64,000 nucleotides of DNA from QALR01 sp045646925 (GTDB lineage Bacteria; Bacillota; Clostridia; Oscillospirales; CAG-272), in NCBI GenBank assembly GCA_045646925.1, contig JAZRLQ010000012.1, forward strand, positions 11,954-75,953, read 5' to 3'. Below are positions 18,333 to 27,024 of the stretch, piece by piece. Each line of letters opens with the position of its first letter. Positions within the stretch are counted from its first letter, which is position 1. The position numbers and the translations under genes are program-made. The notes under the pieces were generated by a model that saw nothing but the letters and a program-made list of their open reading frames with translations, searched no databases and was not told the origin of the DNA.

Positions 18333-18908
18333 TTACAGTTTTTTCAATACAATATAAGAAAAAAGATAAGTACAAAACAAAAGCAACGCAAAATTGATCC
18401 CGCTGTAAAAGAAAACATACAAAGAAAGTATCCATAGCAACGCCAAGAGGATCAGACTGCAAAAATCCGATATCACGCCGCAAACGCCCGATCCGAACAA
18501 GGGCGTCAACAAAGCGGAAAGAATTCTTCCGCCGTCCAACGGCGCAAGCGGAAGCAGATTGATCCCTGCAAGCAAAAGAGAAACGCCTCTGACCGTACCG
18601 CCGACGCCGTACGGCATATACGCGCAGAGCAGCGCGTACGCCAGATTCATAAAAGGTCCCGCCGCTGCGATCAGAAATTCTTCCGTATAGGACGAGGCCT
18701 GCGGGAGCAAAATATTGATCCCCGTCGGCATGATCCTGACAGCAAGCGGCTTCTTTCCGAAAAAAAGCGCCGCTACGGTATGCCCCAGCTCGTGAAGAAG
18801 CACGGATGAAAACACCGCGAACGCATAAGCGCGCGGAGAGGCGCATAAAAGCAGAAAAAGCCCTGCCGCCGCAAACGGATGCACAGAAAAACGATATGGC
18901 CTTTTCAA
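18333..18908 (-). CDS. M50-family site-2 protease, SpoIVFB-like
   Basis: A 191-residue intramembrane zinc protease. HELGH lies in a hydrophobic helix (LLHELGHTVAALFFGKK), and the third ligand is in LLPLAPLDGGRIL, as in SpoIVFB and related proteases. Four to six membrane segments, no CBS or PDZ domain. I choose the TTG at 18908 (first residues MKRPYRFSVHPF) because GGAAAGGAACC sits nine bases upstream; the ATG at 18956 lies inside the preceding gene and has no ribosome binding site. SpoIVFB cleaves pro-sigma-K, and a pro-sigma-K-like gene lies at 37523-38215. Whether this is the functional SpoIVFB or a paralogue cannot be settled here. Confidence 0.85.
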   Translation of the reverse strand: MKRPYRFSVHPFAAAGLFLLLCASPRAYAFAVFSSVLLHELGHTVAALFFGKKPLAVRIMPTGINILLPQASSYTEEFLIAAAGPFMNLAYALLCAYMPYGVGGTVRGVSLLLAGINLLPLAPLDGGRILSALLTPLFGSGVCGVISDFCSLILLALLWILSLYVFFYSGINFALLLFCTYLFSYIVLKKL

Positions 18909-18936
18909 GATGAAGGTTCCTTTCCGTGATGATATT

Positions 18937-20043
18937 TTACGCCGCTTTTTCAGCATTCCGTGGGTCAGAATTCGCCCCTTTTTTGATTCCGATCAAATTT
19001 TTCATCGTCACGGCAACGAACGGCGCAAGCAACATACCGCCGATACCGAACACCTTCAAGCCACAATACATCGCCATCAACATGACGAGCGGATGGATCC
19101 CCATTCCCGCGCCAAGCAATCTCGGCTCAAAGATCTGCCTTAAAACCGTAAGCACGAGGTACAGTACGCATATACCGATTCCATACGCAATATCCTTCAA
19201 TATGAAATGATAGATCGCAAGCGGAAACAGAACGATCCCCATACCCACGATCGGAAGGCTGTCAACTGTCGCCGTGATCAGAGCAAACAAGAAGGCGTAG
19301 TCCTCCCCCAACAAAACGAATCCAAAAAACAAACCCGAAAAGGTAAACAAAAACAGCACGAAATACGATTTTGCAAATTGAAAAGCCGTATGTCTGACGA
19401 CGTCTGCCGCCTTCACGAGCAATCTCCACCGCTTCTCCGGCAAATGCGTCTCAGCAAAGCGATATAATCTTTCGTAATCCACGCAAAAATAAACCGCAGA
19501 CAAAACGGTGACGATAAAAAACAGAAATATCTCCGGAACGGCGGAAACCAGTTTTGCCGCGAACGCGGGAAATCGGGAAGCGGCAGAAACGAACAGATTC
19601 TTGATCGTATCGGAAAACGCCTGCGTCATGCTTTCCTTCAGCGCGGAAGCGCCGTTTCCCGAAACAAACGGCATCGATGAAAGCATGTCGCTCACATGAC
19701 GAAAAATTCCGACGATATTTTCCAGCAAGCCCTGCTCTCCTCCAAGCGCTCCCGCCGCAAAAGCGCCGATCTCACTGACCGTCTTCCATAACAAAAAACC
19801 GAAAAGGCTCATGAAAGCGGAAACGGAAAGCACCGTCAGACTGACCGCCACGATCTTGTACGGAATCTTTAGAAACGAGGCGATCTTCTTCGACGGTCGG
19901 TACAAAAGAGACGCCGCCGTAAACGCAACCAGAAACGGAAGCAACGCCGCAAACAGATATCGAAAAAAGATCACGATCGGTATGAGCGCAAGCAAGGCGT
20001 AGAATATAAACGAAAACACCTTCTTCGGCAGATCCATAGACAA
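18937..20043 (-). CDS. AI-2E family transporter (YtvI/PerM-like permease)
   Basis: A 368-residue integral membrane protein with about eight hydrophobic segments and the family's C-terminal signature (ATVDSLPIVGMGIVLFPLAIYHFI...RLLGAGMGIHPLVMLMAMYCGLKVFGIGGMLLAPF). The substrate is unknown; some members export small molecules or act as Na+/H+ antiporters, and YtvI of Bacillus is sporulation-associated. The TTG at 20043 is seven bases from GGGAGG, the ATG at 20037 thirteen, so TTG is slightly favoured. The gene is 28 nt upstream of the M50 protease and probably cotranscribed with it. Confidence 0.85.
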   Translation of the reverse strand: MSMDLPKKVFSFIFYALLALIPIVIFFRYLFAALLPFLVAFTAASLLYRPSKKIASFLKIPYKIVAVSLTVLSVSAFMSLFGFLLWKTVSEIGAFAAGALGGEQGLLENIVGIFRHVSDMLSSMPFVSGNGASALKESMTQAFSDTIKNLFVSAASRFPAFAAKLVSAVPEIFLFFIVTVLSAVYFCVDYERLYRFAETHLPEKRWRLLVKAADVVRHTAFQFAKSYFVLFLFTFSGLFFGFVLLGEDYAFLFALITATVDSLPIVGMGIVLFPLAIYHFILKDIAYGIGICVLYLVLTVLRQIFEPRLLGAGMGIHPLVMLMAMYCGLKVFGIGGMLLAPFVAVTMKNLIGIKKGANSDPRNAEKAA

Positions 20044-20144
20044 CAGCGAGCCTCCCTTCTGTAAAACGATATAATAGAGGATATTCAGAATCGGAGGAAT
20101 TTATTCCGAAAATGCGAAATTTTTCCCATTTCGTCGTTTTTCGG

Positions 20145-20181
20145 CAAAAAAATATCGCGTGGGAACTGACCCACGCGATAT
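20145..20181 (-). terminator. Terminator of degV-fakA
   Basis: ATATCGCGTGGG-loop-CCCACGCGATAT at 20152-20181, followed on the minus strand by TTTTTTT. Confidence 0.9.
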
Positions 20182-20196
20182 CGTGATGATACGGAT

Positions 20197-21867
20197 TTAT
20201 TCAACTTCTACGGAAATAATATAGTCGTAAAGAGGCTGACCGCCGCGAGCAAGAACAACTTCTGCATCGGGGGCAGCAGCAGCGATCATGTTGCAGATCT
20301 TATCCGCTTCGTATTCGGGAGCGTCTTCACCGTAGAAAATGGTGATGTACGTTGCGTTTTCCATGTAAGGAAGAAGCTTTTCGACGCATTCGGAGTTATC
20401 CGCGCCAACGGATTTGATCTTACCGCCGACAAGACCCATGGATTGACCGTTGCGAACGGCGATACCGTCGATGTTTGCATCGCGAACCGCGTGTGTAACG
20501 GAAAGGGACTTGACGTTGCCGATCGCCTCGGACATTGCGTAAGTGTTGTCTTCTTCTTCTGCGGTTTCATCGAATGCGAGCAACGAAGCAACGCCTTCGG
20601 GAACGCTCTTCGTGTGAATAACGATGACCTTCTTTTCTTCGGAAGCTTCCGCAGCCTGCGTAGCGACCATGTCAATGTTCTTATTATTGGGAAGAACGTA
20701 AACGATCTCGGAGGGAGTCTTGTTTACGGCATCGAGGAGGTCCTGCATACTCGGGTTCATGGTCTGACCGCCAAATACGATATTGTCCACGCCGAAATCG
20801 CAGAACATATCACGGATACCGTCACCCATGCAAACGGAAACGAAGCCGTATTTCTTTTCGGGAGCGGCGATCGTAACCTTTTCTTCCTTGGGTTCTTCGA
20901 CAGGAGCGGCTTCCGTCAGAGCAGAGTGCTGATTCTTCATATTTTCGATCTTGACGGTCACGAAGGAACCGAATGTCGTACCGATTTCGAGAACGAGACC
21001 GGGGTGATTGGTGTGGATGTGAAGCTTGATGATGTCTTCCGCGTCAACGAATACGATGCTATCGCCGAGCTCTTCGATTCTTTCGTAGAATACGCGAGCC
21101 TTATTCTCACCGAAGAAACAATCGTATTTTTCAACGATGCATTCGGTGCAATACTGGAATTTGATATCGCCGGTATTGAAATCCGTGAAATCAGCCTTTT
21201 CGTTGATTTCTGCGGCGGGAACCTTGCCATCGTTGGATTTAACGGGCTTGCCGACCATTGCGGCGAGCATACCGCGCAAAATGGTAACGAAGCCACAGCC
21301 GCCCGCGTCAACGACGCAAGCCTGCTTCAGAATGGGGAGCATTTCGGGAGTCTGATCCAAGGTGATCTCAGCGGTTTTCAGGAGTTTTGCCATGAAGCCG
21401 GAAACGTTATCAACGTATTCATCCTTGTATTCGAGAGCATCCTCCGCGCATCTGCGCATAACGGTGAGGATCGTACCCTCTGCAGGATTCATAACGGCCT
21501 TGTACGCTTCTTCCTTACCGATCATGAACGCTTTTGCAAGAATTTCGGAATCGATGACCTCGCAATCCTTGGTCGCTTTTGCGAATCCGCGGAAGAAAAG
21601 AGCGAGGATCGCGCCGGAGTTACCTCTCGCGGAGAGAAGAACGGCGCTTGCCGCCTTTGCGGCGCAATCAGAAACGGATTCCTGAGGCTTCATGCTCAGA
21701 ACGGCGCCGATGGTGAGGCCCATGTTCGTACCCGTATCGCCGTCGGGTACGGGGAATACGTTCAAGTCGTTGATCTGCTGCTTGTTGTTTTCAAGGCTGT
21801 TTGCCGCGGATACAAGCATTTCATAAAAAAGCTTGCCGTTGATAGTCTGGATGGGTGTCATAATCAC
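20197..21867 (-). CDS. fakA: DAK2/YloV-type fatty acid kinase FakA
   Basis: A 556-residue kinase that phosphorylates exogenous fatty acids bound to FakB (DegV) proteins, feeding phospholipid synthesis. The N-terminal DAK2 domain (about residues 10-205) has the Mg-ATP motif NDLNVFPVPDGDTGTNM. The C-terminal half is the YloV/FakA domain with GFVSVCMGDGIRDMF and FGGQTMNPSMQDLL. The likely start is GTG at 21867, five to seven bases after GAAAGGAAG; an ATG two codons later is possible. A DegV-type partner lies 43 nt upstream on the same strand, so kinase and carrier form one operon. Confidence 0.93.
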   Translation of the reverse strand: MIMTPIQTINGKLFYEMLVSAANSLENNKQQINDLNVFPVPDGDTGTNMGLTIGAVLSMKPQESVSDCAAKAASAVLLSARGNSGAILALFFRGFAKATKDCEVIDSEILAKAFMIGKEEAYKAVMNPAEGTILTVMRRCAEDALEYKDEYVDNVSGFMAKLLKTAEITLDQTPEMLPILKQACVVDAGGCGFVTILRGMLAAMVGKPVKSNDGKVPAAEINEKADFTDFNTGDIKFQYCTECIVEKYDCFFGENKARVFYERIEELGDSIVFVDAEDIIKLHIHTNHPGLVLEIGTTFGSFVTVKIENMKNQHSALTEAAPVEEPKEEKVTIAAPEKKYGFVSVCMGDGIRDMFCDFGVDNIVFGGQTMNPSMQDLLDAVNKTPSEIVYVLPNNKNIDMVATQAAEASEEKKVIVIHTKSVPEGVASLLAFDETAEEEDNTYAMSEAIGNVKSLSVTHAVRDANIDGIAVRNGQSMGLVGGKIKSVGADNSECVEKLLPYMENATYITIFYGEDAPEYEADKICNMIAAAAPDAEVVLARGGQPLYDYIISVEVE

Positions 21868-21910
21868 AAATGCTTCCTTTCAATTTTTCTTGATACGGTA
21901 TTTTTTGAAA

Positions 21911-22831
21911 TTATTCTTCAATAGTAGTTTCTTGTTCAGTAGTTTCTTCGGTAACGATAGCCGCCGTTTCGGATTTCTTTCCGATAAAGAATACGGCGAT
22001 CGCGCCGGGGCCGCAATGCGCGCCGAACGCGGGACCGATATCGGTAATGATCGTGTCCTTCACGTCCCATTTCGCGCGAAGCTTCATGTCAAAATTAACG
22101 GCGTCCTCCATGCAATCGCTATGGCTGATCATGACCGTGCTGTTTTCGGGATCGAAGGCAAGCTCGTCGAAGCGCTTCAGAAGCTCTTCCACAATGCCCT
22201 TTTTGCCTCTCGCCTTTCCCCACACGATCAGTTTGCCTTCTTCGTCCACCGTCAGAATGGGTTTGATCATGAGAAGCGAGCCCACGAGCGCCGTTGCGGA
22301 CGTAAGTCTTCCTCCTCTTTTCAGGAAGAAAAGATCGTCTACGGTAAACCAGGATTGCAAACGTTCTCTGATCTCACGGAGATACGCGCAATTTTCTTCG
22401 ATATCCGCGCCCTCGTCCTTTTTGAGAGCCGCGAGATAAGCCACGAGACCGACGCCGCCGCAACCGCTTCGGCTGTCAATGCAATAGATTTTTCTTTCGG
22501 GGTATTCCGCCAAAAGCTCCGTTGCCGCCAAAAGACCCGCATTGAAGGTACCGCTGAGTCCCGCGGACATACCGATATAAATAATATCGTCGCCGTTCTC
22601 GAGCGTTTTCACAAAGCAGTTTTTGAACGACTGCATATTGATCGCGGAGGTGCGGATCATCTTTTTTTCGCGTAGCTTTCTATAAAATTCAAAAATATCA
22701 ATTTCGTTGGAAAGAATGTTTTTTTCGCCTTCGATATGAAGATTGGTCGGAATGATCTCGATCTGATACTGCTCGATCAAATGCTCAGGCAGATTACAAC
22801 CGAAATCGCAGATGATTTTATAACTGTTCAT
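21911..22831 (-). CDS. DegV family fatty-acid-binding protein (FakB-like)
   Basis: A 306-residue DegV protein. It has the typical start (KIICDFGCNLP), IPTNLHIEG, IYIGMSAGLSGTFNAG, IDSRSGCGGVGLVAY, LFFLKRGGRLTSATALVGSLLMIKPIL and GPAFGAHCGPGAIAVFFIG. DegV proteins bind a fatty acid in a closed cavity and present its carboxylate to FakA. Its position directly upstream of fakA supports a FakB role. The C-terminus carries a short Thr/Glu tail (TEETTEQETTIEE) beyond the usual end. Ribosome binding site AAAGGGAACC. Confidence 0.9.
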   Translation of the reverse strand: MNSYKIICDFGCNLPEHLIEQYQIEIIPTNLHIEGEKNILSNEIDIFEFYRKLREKKMIRTSAINMQSFKNCFVKTLENGDDIIYIGMSAGLSGTFNAGLLAATELLAEYPERKIYCIDSRSGCGGVGLVAYLAALKKDEGADIEENCAYLREIRERLQSWFTVDDLFFLKRGGRLTSATALVGSLLMIKPILTVDEEGKLIVWGKARGKKGIVEELLKRFDELAFDPENSTVMISHSDCMEDAVNFDMKLRAKWDVKDTIITDIGPAFGAHCGPGAIAVFFIGKKSETAAIVTEETTEQETTIEE

Positions 22832-22971
22832 TGCGGTTCCCTTTCTTTACTGTTAAAATCGACTCCACCGTCAAAATCAGCTCCGACGGAAGGCGAAACT
22901 TCAATTTATACTGTATTTTTTATATAAACTAAAAATATAACGAATGTAAAAACGAAAAAGGGACAGCTTTT

Positions 22972-23916
22972 TTAAAATTTTTTATTTTTTTCTTCAAAAA
23001 TCTGCATTGACAGAAAATCGAGGATATCCTGCCATACGATTTTCTTATCGATCTCGTTCAGTATTTCGTGGCGCATACCGGAATAGAGCTTGCGTGAAAC
23101 ATCCGTCACGCCTTCGGCGATCAACGCGGCGTAGACCTCTTCCACGCCTTTTCCGTAATTGCCGACGGGGTCCATATCACCCGATACGAGCAAAATGGGA
23201 AGATCCTTTCGGATGCCTGCAAACCAATCTTTTCGGTTGGAAGCACTTTGCAGACGGATCAGATCGCACATGGCGGCAACCGTAAACGAAAACTCACAAA
23301 ACGGATCGCCGTCGCGCTTTTCCAATTCCTTTTCGTCGCGGGTCAGCCATGCGAACGGATGGTCACTGTTCATTCTCTTATTATAGGAAGAAAATGCGAC
23401 CGCCAGAACGAATTTCGAGACGAACCGCTCCCCTCGTACTTTTCGGATGATCCGAGATACGATCAATCCGGGAAGAGAGAGTGGATTTTTTCCGCTCGTT
23501 CCCATCACGATCAACGCCCGACATACGTCCGGATACGCTTGCGCCGTCAATCGCGCGATGAAGGAGCCCATACTATGCCCCATAAGGAAAAACGGAAGCT
23601 CCGGATAATCCGATTTGATCGTGCATCCGAATGCATAAAGATCGTCGCACACGATCCGATAGCCGTCCTTTTTTGCGAAATAACCGAAGTCGCCATCCGA
23701 CTCGGCGGTTCGTCCGTGGCCCAGATGATCGTGTCCGCATACGATGAATCCGTTTTCCGCAAGATACGTCATGAAGGGCTCGTATCGTCCGATATGCTCC
23801 GTCATACCGTGCGCGATCTGCAGGATCGCCTTCGGATGCTCGGGAACGAATACGACACCTCGCAAAGTATGTACGCCGTCAGTGGAGAGAATGTCTTTGT
23901 TTATTTTTTGAATCAT
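22972..23916 (-). CDS. Alpha/beta hydrolase, monoacylglycerol lipase-like
   Basis: A 314-residue serine hydrolase of the Hydrolase_4 / monoglyceride lipase group. The nucleophile elbow is GHSMGS with the catalytic serine near residue 108, the acid is in SGDMDPVG, and the histidine in SGMRHEIL. The N-terminal ILQIAHGMTEHIGRYEPF (oxyanion-hole HGM-EH) is typical of lysophospholipase or monoglyceride lipase enzymes. No signal peptide. It begins 12 nt after the glpK stop and has no separate promoter, so lipase and glycerol kinase are coexpressed, consistent with release and use of glycerol from monoacylglycerols. Confidence 0.85.
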   Translation of the reverse strand: MIQKINKDILSTDGVHTLRGVVFVPEHPKAILQIAHGMTEHIGRYEPFMTYLAENGFIVCGHDHLGHGRTAESDGDFGYFAKKDGYRIVCDDLYAFGCTIKSDYPELPFFLMGHSMGSFIARLTAQAYPDVCRALIVMGTSGKNPLSLPGLIVSRIIRKVRGERFVSKFVLAVAFSSYNKRMNSDHPFAWLTRDEKELEKRDGDPFCEFSFTVAAMCDLIRLQSASNRKDWFAGIRKDLPILLVSGDMDPVGNYGKGVEEVYAALIAEGVTDVSRKLYSGMRHEILNEIDKKIVWQDILDFLSMQIFEEKNKKF

Positions 23917-23928
23917 AGCACCACCGTC

Positions 23929-25425
23929 CTATTCTTCCTGCTCGGAGTGATAGATCGCGGTTTTGACCGCTTTTTTCCATCCGCGCAGATTCTTCGCTCT
24001 CGTTTCCTCGGACATGGATGGTTCGATCATATCGGACTCTCTGCCGAGAGAAGAAAGCTCCGCTCTGTCCTTCCAGAAGCCTCGGTACAGTCCCGCCAAA
24101 AATGCCGCGCCGAGCGCCGTCGCCTCTGCGTCCTTAAACCTTTGCACCTGAATATTCGAAATATCCGCCTGAAATTTCATAAGAAACGGATTTTTGGAAG
24201 CGCCACCGTCCGCCTTCAGCGAACGCATGGGAATTCCGACGGCTTTTTTCATCGCGTTCAGAATATCCTCGGTCTGATAAGCCACGGATTCCAAGGAGGC
24301 GCGGATGATGTGATTTTTTCCGCTTCCTCTCGTCAGCCCCGTGATCATGCCCTTGGCTCTCATGTTCCAATACGGAGCGCCGAGTCCCACGAACGCGGGT
24401 ACGACGTAAACGCCGCCGTTATCGACCGTCTTCTGCGCGAAATAAGCGGAATCCTCGGAATGACGGATCAGCTCCAGCTCGTCACGCACCCATTGGATCA
24501 CCGCGCCGCCGACGAAAACACTGCCCTCCAGCGCATATTCGGGAGGCCGTCCCTTTTCCGTTGCCGCAAGCGTGACGATCAACCCCTCGTCGTTGGGGCG
24601 GGGCGTACAGCCCGTATTCATGAGAAGGAAGCAACCCGTTCCGTACGTGTTTTTCGCGTCGCCCTCGTCAAAGCAAGTCTGCCCGAAAAGCGCCGCCTGC
24701 TGATCCCCCGCGACACCGCAGATAGGGATATCTTCCCCAAGAAAATTGACGAAGCCGTAATCGTCCGCGCTCATTCTGACCTCGGGAAGCATGGAACGTG
24801 GGATACCGAAGATCTTCAGCAATTCCTCGTCCCAATCGCACGTATGAATATTGAAAAGCATGGTTCTGGAGGCGTTGGTAACGTCCGTTGCGTGAACCTT
24901 TCCTTTCGTCAGATTCCAGATGAGCCACGTGTCCATCGTGCCAAACAGAAGCTCTTCGCGTTCGGCGGCTTCTCTCGCACCCTCTGCGTGATCAAGGATC
25001 CAACGGATCTTGGAAGCAGAGAAATAAGCGTCGATGGGAAGGCCCGTCTTCTCTCTGATCAATTCACCGTAGCCATCGCTTTTCAGCTTTTCGCAAAAAT
25101 CGAGCGTCCGTCGGCATTGCCAGACGATCGCGCCGTGGACGGGACGCCCCGTATTCTTATTCCAGACGACAGTCGTTTCTCGCTGGTTCGTGATCCCGAT
25201 CGCTTCGATCTCATCGGGAGCAACTCCCGCGGAAATGACCGCCTCCGTCATGACGGCGTATTGCGCGGCGTAGATCTCGCTCGCGTCATGCTCGACCCAT
25301 CCTGACTTTGGATAGCGCTGGGCAAATTCCTTTTGCGCCTTGGAAACGATGCTGCCACTGCGGTCGAAAAGAATCGCTCGCGTACTCGTCGTACCCTCGT
25401 CAAGCGCAAGAATATACTTCTTCAT
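23929..25425 (-). CDS. glpK: Glycerol kinase
   Basis: A 498-residue FGGY kinase, normal length, that phosphorylates glycerol to sn-glycerol 3-phosphate. Signatures: ALDEGTTSTRAILFD, the glycerol-contact region TNQRETTVVW, GDQQAALFGQ, NTYGTGCFLLMNTG and LKADGGASKNPFLMKFQADI. At the place where PTS-regulated Gram-positive GlpK proteins have a phosphorylatable histidine (around FVNFLGEDIP, before the GDQQ motif) I read Asn rather than His; this alignment is from memory. Its promoter is at 25461-25489. No glpF or glpD is adjacent. Confidence 0.96.
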   Translation of the reverse strand: MKKYILALDEGTTSTRAILFDRSGSIVSKAQKEFAQRYPKSGWVEHDASEIYAAQYAVMTEAVISAGVAPDEIEAIGITNQRETTVVWNKNTGRPVHGAIVWQCRRTLDFCEKLKSDGYGELIREKTGLPIDAYFSASKIRWILDHAEGAREAAEREELLFGTMDTWLIWNLTKGKVHATDVTNASRTMLFNIHTCDWDEELLKIFGIPRSMLPEVRMSADDYGFVNFLGEDIPICGVAGDQQAALFGQTCFDEGDAKNTYGTGCFLLMNTGCTPRPNDEGLIVTLAATEKGRPPEYALEGSVFVGGAVIQWVRDELELIRHSEDSAYFAQKTVDNGGVYVVPAFVGLGAPYWNMRAKGMITGLTRGSGKNHIIRASLESVAYQTEDILNAMKKAVGIPMRSLKADGGASKNPFLMKFQADISNIQVQRFKDAEATALGAAFLAGLYRGFWKDRAELSSLGRESDMIEPSMSEETRAKNLRGWKKAVKTAIYHSEQEE

Positions 25426-25460
25426 ATACGGACCCCCCCTTTTTACAGTTTGATAATTAT

Positions 25461-25489
25461 ATTATAACGCATAATGCGAAAAAATGCAA
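25461..25489 (-). promoter_or_regulatory. Promoter of glpK and the lipase gene
   Basis: Minus-strand TTGCAT (25484-25489) and TATAAT (25461-25466), 17-bp spacer. Confidence 0.7.
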
Positions 25490-25601
25490 AACTTTTTTAG
25501 TGATTTTCTTTGTATTCATGTAAATGTTTTTCTCCTATTTTTGTCATATTGACGAAATTCAAGTTTTTGTTCCAAATGAAGAAACAAAAATTCGTAAAAG
25601 A

Positions 25602-25630
25602 TTGACAACGGAGTCGTTTTATGGTATAAT
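25602..25630 (+). promoter_or_regulatory. Promoter of the mntP riboswitch transcript
   Basis: Perfect TTGACA (25602-25607) and TATAAT (25625-25630), 17-bp spacer, just upstream of the riboswitch aptamer. Confidence 0.85.
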
Positions 25631-25636
25631 AAATTC

Positions 25637-25803
25637 TATGAGGGAGTAGCGAGCGCATACTTTTGCGTAACAAGTCAACATACTGACCGTTTTCGGTCTG
25701 GCTTGTTTTCAATTGCGAGACTCATGTATAACTGCGAAGTGTACATGGAGTCTTTATATCCCGATCGACGTTCCGGTACAGTATCGCTGTGACCGGATTT
25801 TTT
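25637..25803 (+). promoter_or_regulatory. yybP-ykoY manganese riboswitch with terminator platform
   Basis: The aptamer spans about 25637-25726. P1 pairs ATGAG (25638-25642) with CTCAT (25721-25725). The two conserved internal loops are present as GGGAGTAGC (5' side) and GCGAGACTC (3' side), with a central arm AAGTCAACATACTGACC paired to GGTCTGGCTTG. The 3' half of P1 can instead pair in a hairpin with TACATGGAGTC (about 25743-25753). A strong hairpin, CCGGTACAG..CTGTGACCGG (25773-25796), followed by ATTTTTTG, looks like the off-state terminator. The family senses Mn2+ and turns on Mn2+ export genes; the next gene is mntP, which supports the call. Confidence 0.88.
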
Positions 25804-25863
25804 GTTGCAAAAAACCGGAAGAAAATAAAATGAAAAGCGGCAATGCCGCAGGAGGACGTTTCA

Positions 25864-26448
25864 ATGAATCTCGGATGGGATTTTTTCTTTCTTAGCATTA
25901 TGCTTGGCGTAGGTCTCGCCATGGACGCATTTTCCGTTTCCCTTGCAAACGGATTGAACGAGCCGAAAATGAAATTCAGCAAAATGCTCGGCGTTGCCGG
26001 TCTGTTTGCTTTCTTTCAGGCGCTCATGCCTCTGATCGGATGGATCTGTATTCACACGGTCGTTCAGTATTTTGCCGCTTTTGAACAGTTTATTCCGTGG
26101 ATCGCGCTTGCGCTGCTCGGCTATATCGGCACGAAAATGCTCATTGACGGCATAAGGTGCAACTGTTGTGAGGACGATTGCCGCGCGGTCACCTTCGGCG
26201 CTCTGATCATTCAGGGCATCGCGACCTCGATCGACGCGCTTTCCGTCGGCTTCACCATCGCTGACTACAATCTCGGCGAAGCGCTTCTCGCCGCTTTCGT
26301 GATCGCTGCAGTCACCTTCGTCATATGCTTTGGCGGTATCATCATCGGTAAGAAGGTCGGAACCAAGCTGGCAGGTAAAGCGGGCATCTTCGGCGGCGCC
26401 ATCCTCATCTTCATCGGTCTCGAGATCTTTATCACGAGCTTTATTTGA
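25864..26448 (+). CDS. mntP: Manganese efflux pump MntP
   Basis: A 194-residue membrane exporter of Mn2+. It has six hydrophobic segments in two pseudo-repeats, each with the family's acidic motif: GVGLAMDAFSVSLANG in the first and GIATSIDALSVGFTIA in the second. A Cys-rich loop, CNCCEDDC, lies between them; many MntP proteins have a shorter loop there. The ATG at 25864 follows GGAGG at nine nt. Expression is probably induced by Mn2+ through the riboswitch upstream, and the gene ends in its own terminator. Confidence 0.95.
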   Translation: MNLGWDFFFLSIMLGVGLAMDAFSVSLANGLNEPKMKFSKMLGVAGLFAFFQALMPLIGWICIHTVVQYFAAFEQFIPWIALALLGYIGTKMLIDGIRCNCCEDDCRAVTFGALIIQGIATSIDALSVGFTIADYNLGEALLAAFVIAAVTFVICFGGIIIGKKVGTKLAGKAGIFGGAILIFIGLEIFITSFI

Positions 26449-26456
26449 CAAAAAAT

Positions 26457-26491
26457 GGAATTTCTTCCTCGCGGAAGGAATTCCGTTTTTT
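26457..26491 (+). terminator. Terminator of mntP
   Basis: GGAATTTCTTCC-tcgc-GGAAGGAATTCC followed by GTTTTTT, 8 nt after the stop codon. Confidence 0.88.
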
Positions 26492-26608
26492 CATCTCTAT
26501 AAAATTTGAAAGAAATCAAAAAATTTTCAAAATGCTCTGTTATTTTCAGATATTTTGTGATAGAATAGATATGTACGATATTACTATAATAGAAAGGAAG
26601 GTACAGAC

Positions 26609-27004
26609 ATGCCGAAATACAGACGTGCAAGAATCAACGACGAAGTTTCACGCGTCATCGCGGAAGCACTCCGCGATGTCAAGGATCCCCGCGTGAGAGA
26701 CGAAATGATCACCATCACCAGTTGCGACGTATCGGGCGATCTGAAATTTGCAAAGGTTTATTTCTCCGTTTACGGCGTAAAACAAGAAAATATCAAAGAA
26801 ATCAAAAAGGGGCTGTACAGCGCCGCGGGCTTTCTCCGCCGCGCGATCGCGGAAAAGATCAATCTGCGTATCACGCCCGAGCTCAACTTTGAATACGACA
26901 ACGCAATGGAACGCGGCGCAAACATTTCCGAGCTTTTGAAAAAAGCCTCCATTCCCGAAGAGATCGCAACCGATTCCTTTGAGGATGAAGACTCGTCATT
27001 TTGA
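26609..27004 (+). CDS. rbfA: 30S ribosome-binding factor A
   Basis: A 131-residue RbfA, a KH-fold factor for late 16S rRNA 5' end maturation and cold adaptation. It shows the family start (YRRARINDEVSRVIAEALRDVKDPRV), DLKFAKVYFSVYG and the alanine-kinked helix region LYSAAGFLRRAIAEKINLRITPELNFEYD. It opens an operon with nrnA and truB; the usual nusA-infB genes are not adjacent. Ribosome binding site GAAAGGAAGG. Confidence 0.95.
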   Translation: MPKYRRARINDEVSRVIAEALRDVKDPRVRDEMITITSCDVSGDLKFAKVYFSVYGVKQENIKEIKKGLYSAAGFLRRAIAEKINLRITPELNFEYDNAMERGANISELLKKASIPEEIATDSFEDEDSSF

Positions 27005-27024
27005 TGAAAGGACGGTCGGAAGCT

